Positions 38,801-50,295 of a stretch of DNA of 64,000 bases are shown one piece after another. Each line of letters starts with the position of its first letter. Within the stretch, counting starts at the first letter, position 1. The DNA comes from Casuarius casuarius (lineage: Eukaryota > Chordata > Aves > Casuariiformes > Casuariidae), in assembly GCA_003342895.1 (NCBI GenBank), contig PTFA01000198.1:767905-831904 (forward strand), written 5' to 3'. The notes below the pieces were generated by a model, which saw only the letters and a program-made list of their open reading frames with translations, did not search any database and was not told the origin of the DNA. Position numbers and translations under genes: made by a program.

Positions 38801-41800
38801 TTTTACTTCCCCAAGCCCTTTCTAAAGGTACTTTCTTCCTTTTCACCATCTGTTTGGTTGGAATGTGGCCTCGGCGTGCCAGCACCTCGCGTGCTCTCCT
38901 GGTGTGTTGTGGTTGCACCAAGCAAAAGCGGTCGCGGGAGGTGTAGTTCTCAGTGATGAGGTGCGGAGCAGTTTCTCGGAGGAGAGTGAAAGAGCAGAAC
39001 CAGCCAATTTTTCCTGACCCTGTGACCCTTCAAGTACTCACATATGCTGGCCCCAGTCCCAGCCCTTTTGCAGCTGGAGTGCAACAGTACACAATACTGC
39101 TGGACCATCTCCTGGGAGAATTCCATAAAAGTATAAAGGGGCAGGAAAACAAAAAATGAAATTAATGTAAACTCTGTGCTGAGGTATTAAATGAATCCTC
39201 TGAAATGGGAACATTGCCAGGAACAATGTTATTTAGTCAGCTGACAGTCTTTGTGAAGAGGGCAGATGTTATTTATGGTATATTTACATCTGGGGGAAAT
39301 CTGAGCTGATAAAAAGCTATGCATTTGTTTGGCATAAATTGTGAATAGGTCCATCTTCACATAAATATTGTGCCTCTTAACTGGTAGGCACAGCTAAATT
39401 GTCATAATAAATCCAAGTCTATTCTGTAGAGTCTGAGTAGTTTGAACAAAATGTCTGTATCTTTATTTTTCTTGTGCCCTTTCTTTTCTTCTTTTATCTG
39501 CTCACTGCTAGCAAATATTAAAGCTAATGTTTCAAGCTCTAGTCCAAAACTGGACTTGATAAAAGCATGTTAGTAAGTTTGATTGCTCTGCTTGCAGGGA
39601 TAAACATCAGTTAGCTCTCTTGGCTCTTAACTGTTTTTCCATGTTGTCTGTCTGTCCAGTTTTCCAGACAGCTGGTTGCTTTCATCCCAAGGTAACCTGG
39701 CTTTCAGCAAGTGAAAGGACTGGTTTATTTAGATACTGGTGCATGCCATCGGTCCACTGGTTTAGGTAGTTCAACTTTGGATAACAGTGATTTTTCTCAG
39801 AAATAAAATATGCAAGAATTTCTGTTCCAGGAAAACATACAGACTTTGTTTTTCCTTCTTTTCTCTCTTGGAGGTTGTGGAATAATTTGGAAAGTTCATC
39901 CCACAGCTTATTTATTCATTTGCAGACTAGCTATAGCCAAATACTTTAGCGCTTGAACAACATCACAGAATTAAAGTGATTCCAACTTCTCACTTGGCAG
40001 ATGGAATGGAGTGATGTTGTGATGCAAACATCTTCCTTAAATGTTTACAGTCCTAGAACTTCTATTTTTCCTTTCCTCAGAAGGAAGGGGGAGTTTATCA
40101 TTTCTGTTTCAACAAATCCTATAATTAGTCTCCTACCTGACATGTTCCCATCAAATAATATTTGTACATACAAAGTATGTATGACAGCTCAGTATTTCTT
40201 ACAATCTCACTATAGTTTTCTATACACACACAAACGGACATGCTCTTCACAGTATTTTGAGCTCCAAATGGCTGTTACTGACATGGAATATGATAATTAG
40301 AATGTATGATTTAACTCAATCACTTGAAAAATATTTCTGTTTTTATCAGCTCAACAAACTAAACTCTAACTGAAATTTGGTCCATACAGTTTATGCAACT
40401 ATAATAGTGGGACCTATTATCAGTAATACTGTGAATGGCTAAACCCGTATTAGTAGTAGTGGCCAAAACTCGTTCTTTATTACAGTGATTAACAGTAGAA
40501 TAAGATGTGTATGTCATTCATGATAGGCCAAAAAATGTAGCTTATTGAATGACGTGAATTTGGGGGTTTGTGTACAAATTCTGTAAAATAAGCTCTTGGA
40601 AAATTGCAGTAGGCTGGCTTTACCCCAAACCACTTTGTGGAACTCTAATAAGATGTTTGCAAAGTTACGTTAGAGCTCGTTTGTCTCTTCACTTATCTGA
40701 TGACTGTAAGTTTAGCTGTGTCTGGTGCATTACTGTATTCTGAGTGCATGTTCTCTGTAAGTAATATTTTTTAGATGTGGAAAGGTTCCTCAGTTCTAGC
40801 TGACCTTTTAATAGACCAGCAGCTGTAAAGTGCCACAGTAATGTTATCTTTCAGGCTGTTCAAGTTGCAAGGGATCTAATTCCTGGGGTTTGTGCCTGTT
40901 CTTGAGCACTGGAGCTTTTACATAACTTTTGGAGGTTATGATGTGCAGGATCCTGTTTATGCCAGATGTCTGTGGAACTGCTGACCAGAAACTAATGAGT
41001 TGTACGGAAATGCCTTTCTCTGTTATAGTTGTTATCAAGGAAGTGAAGGATTGGGATGCTGACTGTTGGAAACTGCAGTACTTCAGGATCTCTGGCAAAT
41101 TACTTCAGCAGTGAAGTACAGGAGAAACTGCTGTAGGATGATGACTCCTTGGAGTAAACTGTGTGAGAATAGTTAACCGTTTTGGAGCAGCTACCTCATT
41201 CTTGCAGCATAACCTTCAAAGAGGTAAAGCGAGTAGTCAGTGTCGCACACAAATGTTCGGCTGTAACTGGCCATATACCATGAGTGGTTTGGGGAAACAG
41301 TAGTGACGCTGATATTTTGCTGAGAATTTTTACTCCAAGATTAGGGTTTGTCTCCCTCCCCTCACCCCTACTTTTCTTCCCCTTTCCCATCCACTGGCTC
41401 TGGGGCTGGTTTCGGAGAACATGCTTCATCTTTGGAAGCTATTTCATTAAGGCACTGGTCCTGGCTAAAACTGGTTTTGTGAATGCAGGCCATGGCTGCT
41501 TTGCTCTGCTACAGGAAATTGTTACTCCCTGTTCATCATAAACACATGAATCACATGGGCATTTCTTGAACAGTCATTTCACGTGACAAAGACGTTAGAG
41601 ATTTGTTTAGTGACCCAAATACTTTTCATGAAGAATCACCTGAATTTACTTGGTATTAGTGACCAGGTTTGCTGCAGTTCAGAGGGTTCTGAAGGGTGTG
41701 GGTTTCTATAGATGTTATTCCTTTTGTCCCACTTTAGTTAGGAAATTTCAGAATATTAGGATCCGTGTTGGCATTTATCAGGGAAGGATTGCTTATGTAC

Positions 41801-42140
41801 TGAAGGTGATGCCAACTGTAATCTAACTATGATTTGTATACAAATCTTTGATCGATAACTAAGAGTACCGGCTTTTCTTCAGATTGCTGTAGAGTGTGTA
41901 CTGCGTAGTACTCCCTTTAAACAAACCTGAAACCAGGAAACAATATGGAACTGACGGGTTGTTCTAGGGGGGCTGGGGGAAGGGGAATATATAGTGAATT
42001 AACTATGTAGTGCCAGCTTGACACTTCTTTTGGAAGGGTTTCTGGTTTTAAATTTTCAGGTAAAATGGCAATGTTAATGAGCTATTGTGCGGTCAATTCT
42101 GTTCTCACAGTTTTAAAATAGTGTAACTTCACTGACTTTC
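35861..42140. other. Non-coding stretch, nothing coding supported
   Basis: No splice-bounded coding-like segment was found. It contains A12 at 37747-37758 and a CpG cluster at 38871-38980, listed separately. The short frames that overlap the CpG cluster on both strands show no domain. Confidence 0.45.
38871..38980. other. Local CpG cluster in AT-rich DNA
   Basis: I count nine CpG dinucleotides in about 110 nt: TCGGCG, TCGCG, GCGGTCGCGG, TGCGG and TCGG. The flanking kilobases are almost CpG-free. It is too small for a standard CpG-island call. Frames on both strands are open across part of it but have no recognised motif. It could be a small regulatory element, a young insertion or chance. 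Confidence 0.5.
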
Positions 42141-42164
42141 CTCATATGACATCTGTCATATGAG
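42141..42164. repeat. 10-bp perfect inverted repeat at the 5' edge of a CR1 copy
   Basis: CTCATATGAC (42141-42150) and GTCATATGAG (42155-42164) are exact reverse complements separated by ATCT. With one mismatch the pairing extends a further three bases (TTT/AAA). The right arm is already CR1 sequence (the 'GTCCTATGAGGAAAGGCTGAG' region). The left arm appears to lie outside the body of the copy. Confidence 0.85.
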
Positions 42165-42592
42165 AAAAGGCTGAGTGAGCTGGAATCGTTCGGCCTGGAG
42201 AAGGGAAGGCTCGGGGGTATCTTACTAATGCATATAAATATCTGAAGGGAGAATGTAAAGAAAATGGAGCCAGACTCCTTTCAGTGGTGCCCAATGACAG
42301 GACAAGAGGAAACGGGCACAAACTGAAACACAGGAAGTTTTGTCTGAACATACCAAAAAAACCCCCAAAAAACAAAAAACAAAAACAACAAAAAAAACAC
42401 TTTTACTGTGAGGGTGACTGAGCACTGGAATAGGTTGCCCCGAGAGGTGGTAAAGTCTCCATCCCTGGAGCTATCCCAAAGCTATCTGGACACAATCCTG
42501 GGCAACATGCTGTAGGTGACTCTGAGCAGGGGGGTTGGACTAGATGATCTCCAGCAGTCCCTTTCCACCTCAATCATTCTGTGGTTTTGCGA
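42155..42592 (+). mobile_element. CR1 LINE, 5'-truncated 3' end, avian type
   Basis: This is the clearest interspersed repeat in the window. In order it shows GGCTGAGTGAGCTGGAATCG, CGGCCTGGAGAAGGGAAGGC, ATATAAATATCTGAAGGGAG, CTTTCAGTGGTGCCCAATGA, CACAAACTGAAACACAGGAA, TTACTGTGAGGGTGACTGAG, TTGCCCCGAGAGGTGGTAAAG, a GGACACAATCCTGGGCAAC block and GGTTGGACTAGATGATCTCC. It ends CATTCTGTGGTTTTGCGA, a decayed form of the ATTCTRTG repeat that terminates avian CR1. The copy covers only the terminal coding and 3' untranslated part and has no intact reading frame. A run of A-rich sequence at 42350-42400 replaces the usual GAGGAAAAACTTCTTTACTG junction. The extent of substitution suggests an old insertion. 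Confidence 0.93.
42354..42400. repeat. A-rich microsatellite grown inside the CR1 copy
   Basis: The tract reads as A7, C5, A6, then repeated CA6, CA5 and CAACA8 units. In consensus CR1 this place holds a short GAGGAAAAACTTC, so the tract looks like a local A-run expansion within the element. Confidence 0.8.
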
Positions 42593-45500
42593 CTTCAAGG
42601 TCGCCTTATTTGCCTGTGCGTAAGTGATGGAAATTCTGTTTTTAAGCAGAGCTTTTTAAAGGACTTTATGAGAGGATCTGACCATGTTAAACCTTCCTCT
42701 AATAAATTCTAGTCTGCAAATTTATGTTTAGGCAGAACTCTTGTTTAGCTGCCTGAAAACTCTGGTTGGCTGTGAAATTGTTTGAACAACTTTTCAACAT
42801 TTGGATTAGCGTAATTGGATCATACAGTCCTTTGATTTGTTCAAATGTGTTACAGCATTTCAACTCTGATTTTGACACTTATTTTGAGCATTTTCAGCTA
42901 TTAGATGCAAGTAGTTTGTTCCGATAATGCATTAAGGATTGCAATTGATGAGCAGTCTGGAAAAATACCTGTTCCGTGAGCCCATGTGCAAAAGTGTCAG
43001 AACAACAAAGAAAAATGTTTGATGGGAGGCAGGAGCTATGCTGCATTTTGAGGGAAGTTTGGTTAACCCAACAAACACTGCCAAGCTTTGCCAGTCAAAT
43101 AGTGTTTCTTTCTCACATCACAAAATAGATGCAAGTCTTCAGCTGTGCTATTACTCAGCAGATACCTCAATTTTTTTATTATTGGTCCTTTAACAATGTA
43201 CCTGAAGAGAACTCATTAGTAGAAAAAAACATCCAAAAAACCCTTGAGGGAATATTTATGGAAAAGACTCTACAGTATTTGTCCAGCTTTAAGTAAAATC
43301 AGCAATTCTGAGGACAAATTGTAAACTAAATGAAAAGTAAAACTTGGACCTGTTGGGAGTCAATTGTCTTTAAATTGCTGCAGATCACTAGCATGCAGAG
43401 GCTACATAGTACTTCTGAAAATCAGGTTGCTTGTTTTAAATCAATATGGAAACCTAGCTCTAATTTACAGAATAATCTAACCTCAGGAACCCAATTTTGA
43501 GAACTGACTTAATTATTTCTACATTTATGAGGAAAAGCCATGCTCTATTTAAGCTTAAACAGATATGACATGTATGCATATGAATACATATAGCATAATC
43601 AAAGAATCCAGCAGAAGCGTGAGCTTGAGTCAGTGATATGGAATAATTCCCCAGCAGATTACTGTCCCGGTCCTAAGTTTTACATGTGATGACAATTAAT
43701 GTTAAACCAGAGGTGTACTACTTTTGTCCAGTAACAAAGTACTTGAGAAATTCTCCAGCATAAATGAGGGGGCTGTTTACAAAGCAGGCCTCATGCTCTG
43801 CTTCATAAACCGAGAGACCGCTTGTTGGAAGAAAATAGCAAGAAAGAATGAGACAATGCATCTGTAGGTTTTTGTCTGGGGTTTGGTAGAGTTTTTGAAG
43901 AGATATCCTCAAAAAATATTGCATTATTGCATGATGCTTTGAACAGAAGAGGTATATAGTTCAAAGTAATAAATTGTTTAGGAAACAGATTCAAGTTCCT
44001 CAACCTTCAGAAGTTTCAACCTCCTTTCCACAGAAAAAGAAAATGCTTGGAAAGGATAACTGAATTTACAGTTCGAAATCTTCATTGCCTTAATAAACTT
44101 AAGGTATCCACATATTAAAAAAGGAGGGAAAATAATTTGCATTTCTAGGATACCTCAGTCATGTCTTCTCAAAAGCACTTTGCAAGGTTTGAATGAATGA
44201 ATTTCATAAACAAACTGAATACTTTGAGAAAGTATGTTTGAATGTTTGCCAAACCAGTAATTTATTTTCACTTTATACCTAGCCTCTTTCCTTCACTCTC
44301 CACAAATATTCATGTCGGAAACTTTGTTTGCAAGAATATTAGAGAGGGAGAGTCATGAATATTCATAGGAGTATGTATTTGCAGGAGAGCTCTGGGAAGA
44401 ATGTATAGTCTTACAACAATTTATACTGTTTTACACGTATGATTGGTAAGAGTTTTTATCCTCCTAGGAGTCATCCTGGCAGTGAAAAGAACAAGACCCT
44501 CCTCCCCCTTCTGCAATTCAGAGAGAGAACTTACCCCACAGGAACAATATAGAATATATGGAAATAACTGTGTTCTTAGTACCAGTTTGTTTCCTAACTG
44601 ATACTTGCTTTCCTGTCATGACATATTATAACTTTCTTTGCTAATGTTAGCTTTGAACTCTGCCTCTTTCTGCTGCTGTGGGATTATGGCCATGTCTCCT
44701 GCCTCTGGTTTCTTTATCAAGGGATGCATGGCATAATCCATTTGGTTGCGGGTGCAAAGATTGCAATGGGAGACCCCTCTCCACTTCCAGTGCCATCACA
44801 CTGCTTTTTGAAGCACAACATCTGGGCTTCCATGGAAAGTTGTCTTGATGCGGTTGAATTTCCTGCCCAAACCATCGCCTCGCTATTTTATACGAAACAT
44901 GAGTATGTTTCGGTCACTCTTCAGGCCCTGATGATGTAGCTGCCTTCTGCCTGCACCCTGCTAGTGACACCAGTCCTTATCACCCATGTGCCACTCTGAA
45001 AGCTTACAGTTTTCTCCTTGGCTGCCTCTGCCTGTTAATAAATTGATATTGGTAAATAACTTGACAGTGTTTAGAGAGCTAATGTGCTAAGGTCACTGCT
45101 TGTTGCAATTACTACCATTTTCTTGTGATTCTCCATTGCTCCCTCTGCCTGTCAGCAGTGCTTGTATACTGTTCCTTAGCATAGGGTATTTGCTTTTTTC
45201 TTGTTACTATTTTAAAGCAATATGATGACTACCATAAGGGGTGCTGTTTCAAGACTGTTTCAAGACTGGAGTCCCTGTGCACTACTGTATTATCAAAAAG
45301 ACAGTATCAACAAACAAACTTCTCTTTCAGAACGAGATGGAAATCTCATCTCTAACTTAGCTTACCTCAATAATTTATTCGAATGTACACAGCTTAGCTA
45401 GTTGCACATGCAAATAAATCATCAAAATCCCAAAACATCAATGATTTTGTTCAAGGTCAAGAAGTCCCTGACAGAGTCCCAAGTATCCTGACTCCTATCC

Positions 45501-48500
45501 ATTGTTTTCATCCCTGAAGTTTGCTTCTTTATTTTTGAATAAAGAACACTACTGCAAGGAGGGATGGTATTACAACATGAGCCAACTCCGCTTGTGAACA
45601 GTTTAGGGCTTTCTGAGTGCTAGTGAGGACAAAAATATAAGAGGACTTTTTTTCCGGAGTCTGGTGGGTCATGTCCGTTGGGTCTACGGCTGATGTGCTT
45701 GGTAATGAAGACAAATTGAGCAGTTCTTCTGTTCATTACCTGCATAATGCTTTATAAACAATAAGACATGGTTTAGAAAGCAGAATTTAAGTGGACAGTA
45801 TCAGGCTAGATTTCATCTTGAATGTCAATATTATAAAACACATAGCGATTTTGTTTAATTAAAGATAAACACAGTTTTCCTATAAAACTTCCAGAATGTA
45901 AAAATTCAAGTTGAAATTAATTTTTAAACAAGCATTTCCTAGTGGTGCATATAACCCAAACATAGTATTAGAACCAGAAAATGAAACTCATTTGAAAGTC
46001 TAAACAAATGTATAATTGGCTAGTTTATTTTCACTTCCTAAGCAAATGGGAAAAGTAAGCAAGCAGAATCATTGGTCAAAGGAAAGGTCAATTTAAAACA
46101 TTCTTTTAAGTTTAGTAATCAAAGGTGATTTGTTTAATGCAAGCAAGGATTTTAGCTCCATATGATTTTGAGACTTCCAGATTTCCTGTAACATGAAGTT
46201 TATAGATATTTTCCAGAACTTGGAAATGCTACCTACCTGAATGTGTTTAATTTTGAGAACTAAAAAAGAAAACATTTTCAGCTGTAACTGTCTTTAGTAA
46301 TTACAAGGAATATCTAATGAGGCTGTACAAGTTGACAGTGCTTAGAATGCTGACTTGGTTCCAGGCCCAAACTTTACGAAGTCTGCATGACCAAACCTAG
46401 ATTTTTTTAACTTCAGGCCTGTCTTGCTGAACCAACTAGAATTGGATAAAGTATGATTACAAAAGTTATTTCTATCCAGTTCTTACTCACTTTGTGCTTG
46501 GGTACCAGTAAATAGTCAAAAGAAGAATCTGCATCAGTCACTTAATAGGATGAAACAAAGTGGAATGCATTTGATCTAAATTAACAGAAGTCAGTTGCCT
46601 GTTTAGGCAATTTTTCCTTGATTTGTAGCAATAGGTGGTTTTAGGGAGTCCACTTGTCTGTCTGTCTTAATTACTGTGGCCAGAAAAGAAAACCTTTGAA
46701 CTCTGCCAATACATTTGCCCTCTAGGCATGTAACCTTAGGCACAGATCCTTTCTCAGCCTGTCTGTCTATGAATTTTAGTCATGAAACAGACTATGATCT
46801 GCCTCTCGGATTATGTGTGTTGGGATGAGTAAGCTGTTCAGGATAACATTAGCCAGGGGAACCACTTGACTGAGGAAGACAGGGCAAAATGGCCATCAGC
46901 TTTACCACCAAAGATAGAGGATAAATAGCGGCAGAAACTGGTATTCCAAGATGAAGAGCAGAGCTGTACCTGATGCAGAACTAAACATATCAGGCTTTGT
47001 GTCCGATGGCAAATTTCAGGCAACATAAACTGCAGTGATACTACTGACTCCAGAGTAAGCTAAATCAGAATCTCATTCTCAGCAATGGGTCCAAGTATTC
47101 AACTGTCACAGTCACGGGGGGCCGTGACCTAGTGACTCCTGAAGAGCTGCAGCTATGAAGAGAGACAGGAAGGGGAATTGGGTCTCATCTGTCATTAATC
47201 TTAAGATAGGCATACATTTATTTCTTTCACTACAGAATTAGGCTATTGTCACTACGCATTCTCTGGCTTGCCTGATAGCATCTCATGTCCCAGATGGGGC
47301 TATCAAATGGCTGTTCCTGAAGATGATGCTGTTCACACATTTCTTCTATTTGGACACCCCTGTTTCAGCAGCCTGTTAAACAAAGTAGTGTATTGATTCT
47401 AAAATCACTTACTAGAAGCCTCAGAGCTGACTGTATTTTACTGATCTTTTAATCTTTATTTTCCCGATCTACCTTCAAATTCCACAGAATTACAGCTTTG
47501 AATTCCTAAACTGCTTTTTTAATGTAGCTTCTCTGCAGCTATAGAATAAACATGCTATCTTTGTGTACTGCTGGTTTCCTGTTGTACTGGTTACCAGCTC
47601 ATTCTTCGGGGGGTGGGGGGGGGGATGTGATTGCAGGGGATTGATAATGCCTTGTTCTGCACAGTCTGTGTTCATATGGGGCTTTTCTTGTTCTTATGGT
47701 GTGGGGGAGTTGATTTATGCCAGCTTTACTGAATGTAGGTCTCCGGACCTACAGCTCTGAAACAGTGAACAGTGAAGGATTACTTTGTAGGAGCTCAGAA
47801 CATCTCTAAAGAGAGGGGAGAAAAAGGCCACAGACAAGAATTCAACTTTCCTGAGATGGAGCTACTTGAGACTCAGAGGTGTTGAGAAGCTTTGCTGCCC
47901 ATTGTTCTAATAAGGTGCATGTCAGTGATGTCAACACGATGTGCTGAGGAAATGTCACACATGTCTGCAATTGGCTACCTCCGGCTTGCAGAAGCACAGC
48001 TGGAAACCTGGAAAACAGATGTGGCTTTCAATCAAACAAGGGTCAAAGCAGTCTTGGGACTTAAAATGTCTATATTTCTTCATCCAAAAAAAAGACCTTT
48101 GGACAGTTTCAGTGGAACAGTAATTATTTTAACAGCTTTTCTTTCCTTTTTTTTTTTAAAATGTGCAACATTATGCCTATAGAACAGAGGAACAAAAAAC
48201 AGTGGGCATGAATCCAGGCAACGTGAGACAATTACTGAGAAGAGTCCAAACAAAAGCACATTGCTGGCTAAGTTCAGTGAGCCGCACCTGGTAACTCTAA
48301 CACTTAACGGTATGACCAAAGCATAAAAGTTTGAAGTCACTTGGCGACTGTCTGCTTTGTAAGCATGAGAACAGCAATCAGTTTATGGCCCTTTATTCTA
48401 AGAGGATTCTCTGTTCTTTATATTCTGTTCCCTATATAGCATCCTCAGAAGGTTGAATAGGATTGTTTTGTGACTGGCATGTAAACAGGGGAATTTGGAA

Positions 48501-49764
48501 ACAGCACACTATGGATTCTAGCGTGGACTGCACAGAAGCTCTGAAAGAGAACCAAGTCCTTACTTCATAGCTACAAATGTGCAGCTGTAAATCTGGACTT
48601 GGTTCACAGAAATCGGAGTTAGGTTTCTCTCCCCCGTTGTGAAAGGGGAATGGCATATGGAGATTGAAATCTGGAGGTGCAGTATAGCCAGAAAAGGCCT
48701 TATTTAGGAAGAACAAGCACAAGCTTTCTGAGAGATCCAGCAGCAAAGCTCCTAGTAGGCAAATTAGGTATTACCTCTGCAGCAGAGTGTAACAGGGAAT
48801 GAGAAAAAAGCTAAAAAGTTTGAGCTTGTTTTAGATGTTGCCTCCCAAAAGGGAGGCATCCCCCCCATGAGTATGAAATGTAGCAGATCTCCATAATTCC
48901 TCCCGTTAGACCCTTTCACGTAGAACTGGAAGACTGGACTGTTCTAGGGATAAATGAAATAGCTTTCCTCCACTTTTCTTTCCTTCCCTTCTTTTGTGCT
49001 TTATTTACTGTGCAGTCAAGAAGTAAATGGCACCTTCAGTTCACTTGCTGTTTCCAGCTCTCTGAGGGATTGTTTTCACAGCAGCTTTTTGCAGACATAT
49101 CTGAATTAGCCTTAAACTACTTAGCTGGGACACTGCTAGCAATGTAGCCATAGCAGTGAAAAATCCCATGCAAGCTGCAGAACCTATCCAAGAAGCTAGC
49201 TAGACAGCCAGCTAGTTAGTGCCCATGAGCTCTGCCTTTGCTGCCTGTGCCAGCACTGCACAATGGTTGCAGTTTAAACATACCCTTTATCAGCTCTTCT
49301 AGAATTTTTTTCCCCTCTAGTGAGGGTGTCTGTTCCTGCTGTTGATGAAAGTTTTTTCTTTATCCTCTCCGATGGATTTCTGTTTGCCCTTCCTCCTCAA
49401 TTTGCAGTTTCTTGTTTACGTTCTTCTTTCTACACATTGCTTTTCTTTTTTCTTCACTGACACTTTATTCATTTCATTCAAATCTTTTTATCCACTTTTC
49501 ACTTTTCTTTAGATTGTGACCTTCTACTTCAACATTTGGTCCCCTGTTTTTACCCTTTGTTTGTTTGTTTACCCATAGCTGATATCAAAGCCATTACTGT
49601 CTGGGTGCAGAGGCCCTATTTCAGGACAACACTTAATCCATTCTGTTAATGCTTATATTCCCTAGCCTGTTCTTAGGTGCTTTTCTGAATTGGAGCTTTT
49701 GCACACTTAATAAATCAGAACAATCATAGCAATAGCTCATTGGAGGAAAGATGACAGAAATATT
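42593..49764. other. Non-coding stretch, nothing coding supported
   Basis: It contains a period-11 duplication (CTGTTTCAAGA twice, 45244-45265) and the G-rich run at 47608-47624. The open frames are short and show no domain or splice context. No further interspersed repeat was recognised. Confidence 0.45.
47608..47624. repeat. G-rich run (G6 T G10)
   Basis: G6TG10 lies on the + strand. It is a homopolymer-like low-complexity tract whose length may be uncertain in the assembly. Confidence 0.85.
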
Positions 49765-50005
49765 GTTCAGAAGAGACCTTTGGAGGTCATCTAGTCCAGT
49801 CTCCCACTGAAAGCAAGACTGTCTCTGACACTAGATCAGGTCAGTTATGGCTTTGTCTACCTGAGTCTGGAAGACTTCCAGGGATGGAGATTCCCTGGTC
49901 TCTCCGGGCAACTCGTTCCAGTGCTGCCGTAGCATCCTAGTGAATACATTTTTCCTAAAGATATTCTCTGGCTTTCTGCAGCTTCACTGTCCTTTGCCTG
50001 AGACT
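49765..50005 (-). mobile_element. CR1 LINE fragment (3' end), antisense to window
   Basis: The order is AGACCTTTGGAGGTCATCTAGTCCAGTC, ACTAGATCAGGTCAG, GGCTTTGTCTACCTGAGTCTGGAAGA, CTTCCAGGGATGGAGA, TCTCTCCGGGCAACTCGTTCCAGTGCTG and TTTTTCCTAAAGATATTC. This matches the antisense of the avian CR1 3' region ('GGACCTTTGGAGGTCATCTAGTCCAACC ... CCAGGGATGGAGA ... CTCTGGGCAACCTGTTCCAGTG ... TTTCCTAATATC'). It is truncated, non-coding and diverged. Confidence 0.88.
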
Positions 50006-50280
50006 GAGTATGTTTACCAAAACTTCTTAAATCACTTCTGTCCTGAAACAGTATAATCTGGCCTAAGGTAACTATTTAACTGGTGAGAAACATGTTCTAG
50101 TTAGTAATAAATATTAAATCTAATTATTCCAATGTAAAATACAATGCAGCCTCAATTATCTAAATGTCATAGGAAACAGTGATTGTGGTGTGTTCAAACA
50201 GTCAAGAGAATTTTCCATGTAACCTATAAATGCCAGGAGATATAACCCTATTTCAAATGACTGATGTTTTATGCTAGCAT

Positions 50281-50295
50281 AAAAAAAAAAAAAAA
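50281..50295. repeat. Poly-A run, 15 nt
   Basis: Fifteen consecutive A follow TATGCTAGCAT. No retroposon body was recognised upstream. Confidence 0.85.

Noticed and set aside
42142..42425. Minus-strand open frames over the CR1 copy
   Set aside because: They are antisense readings of the LINE fragment and its A-rich expansion, not genes.
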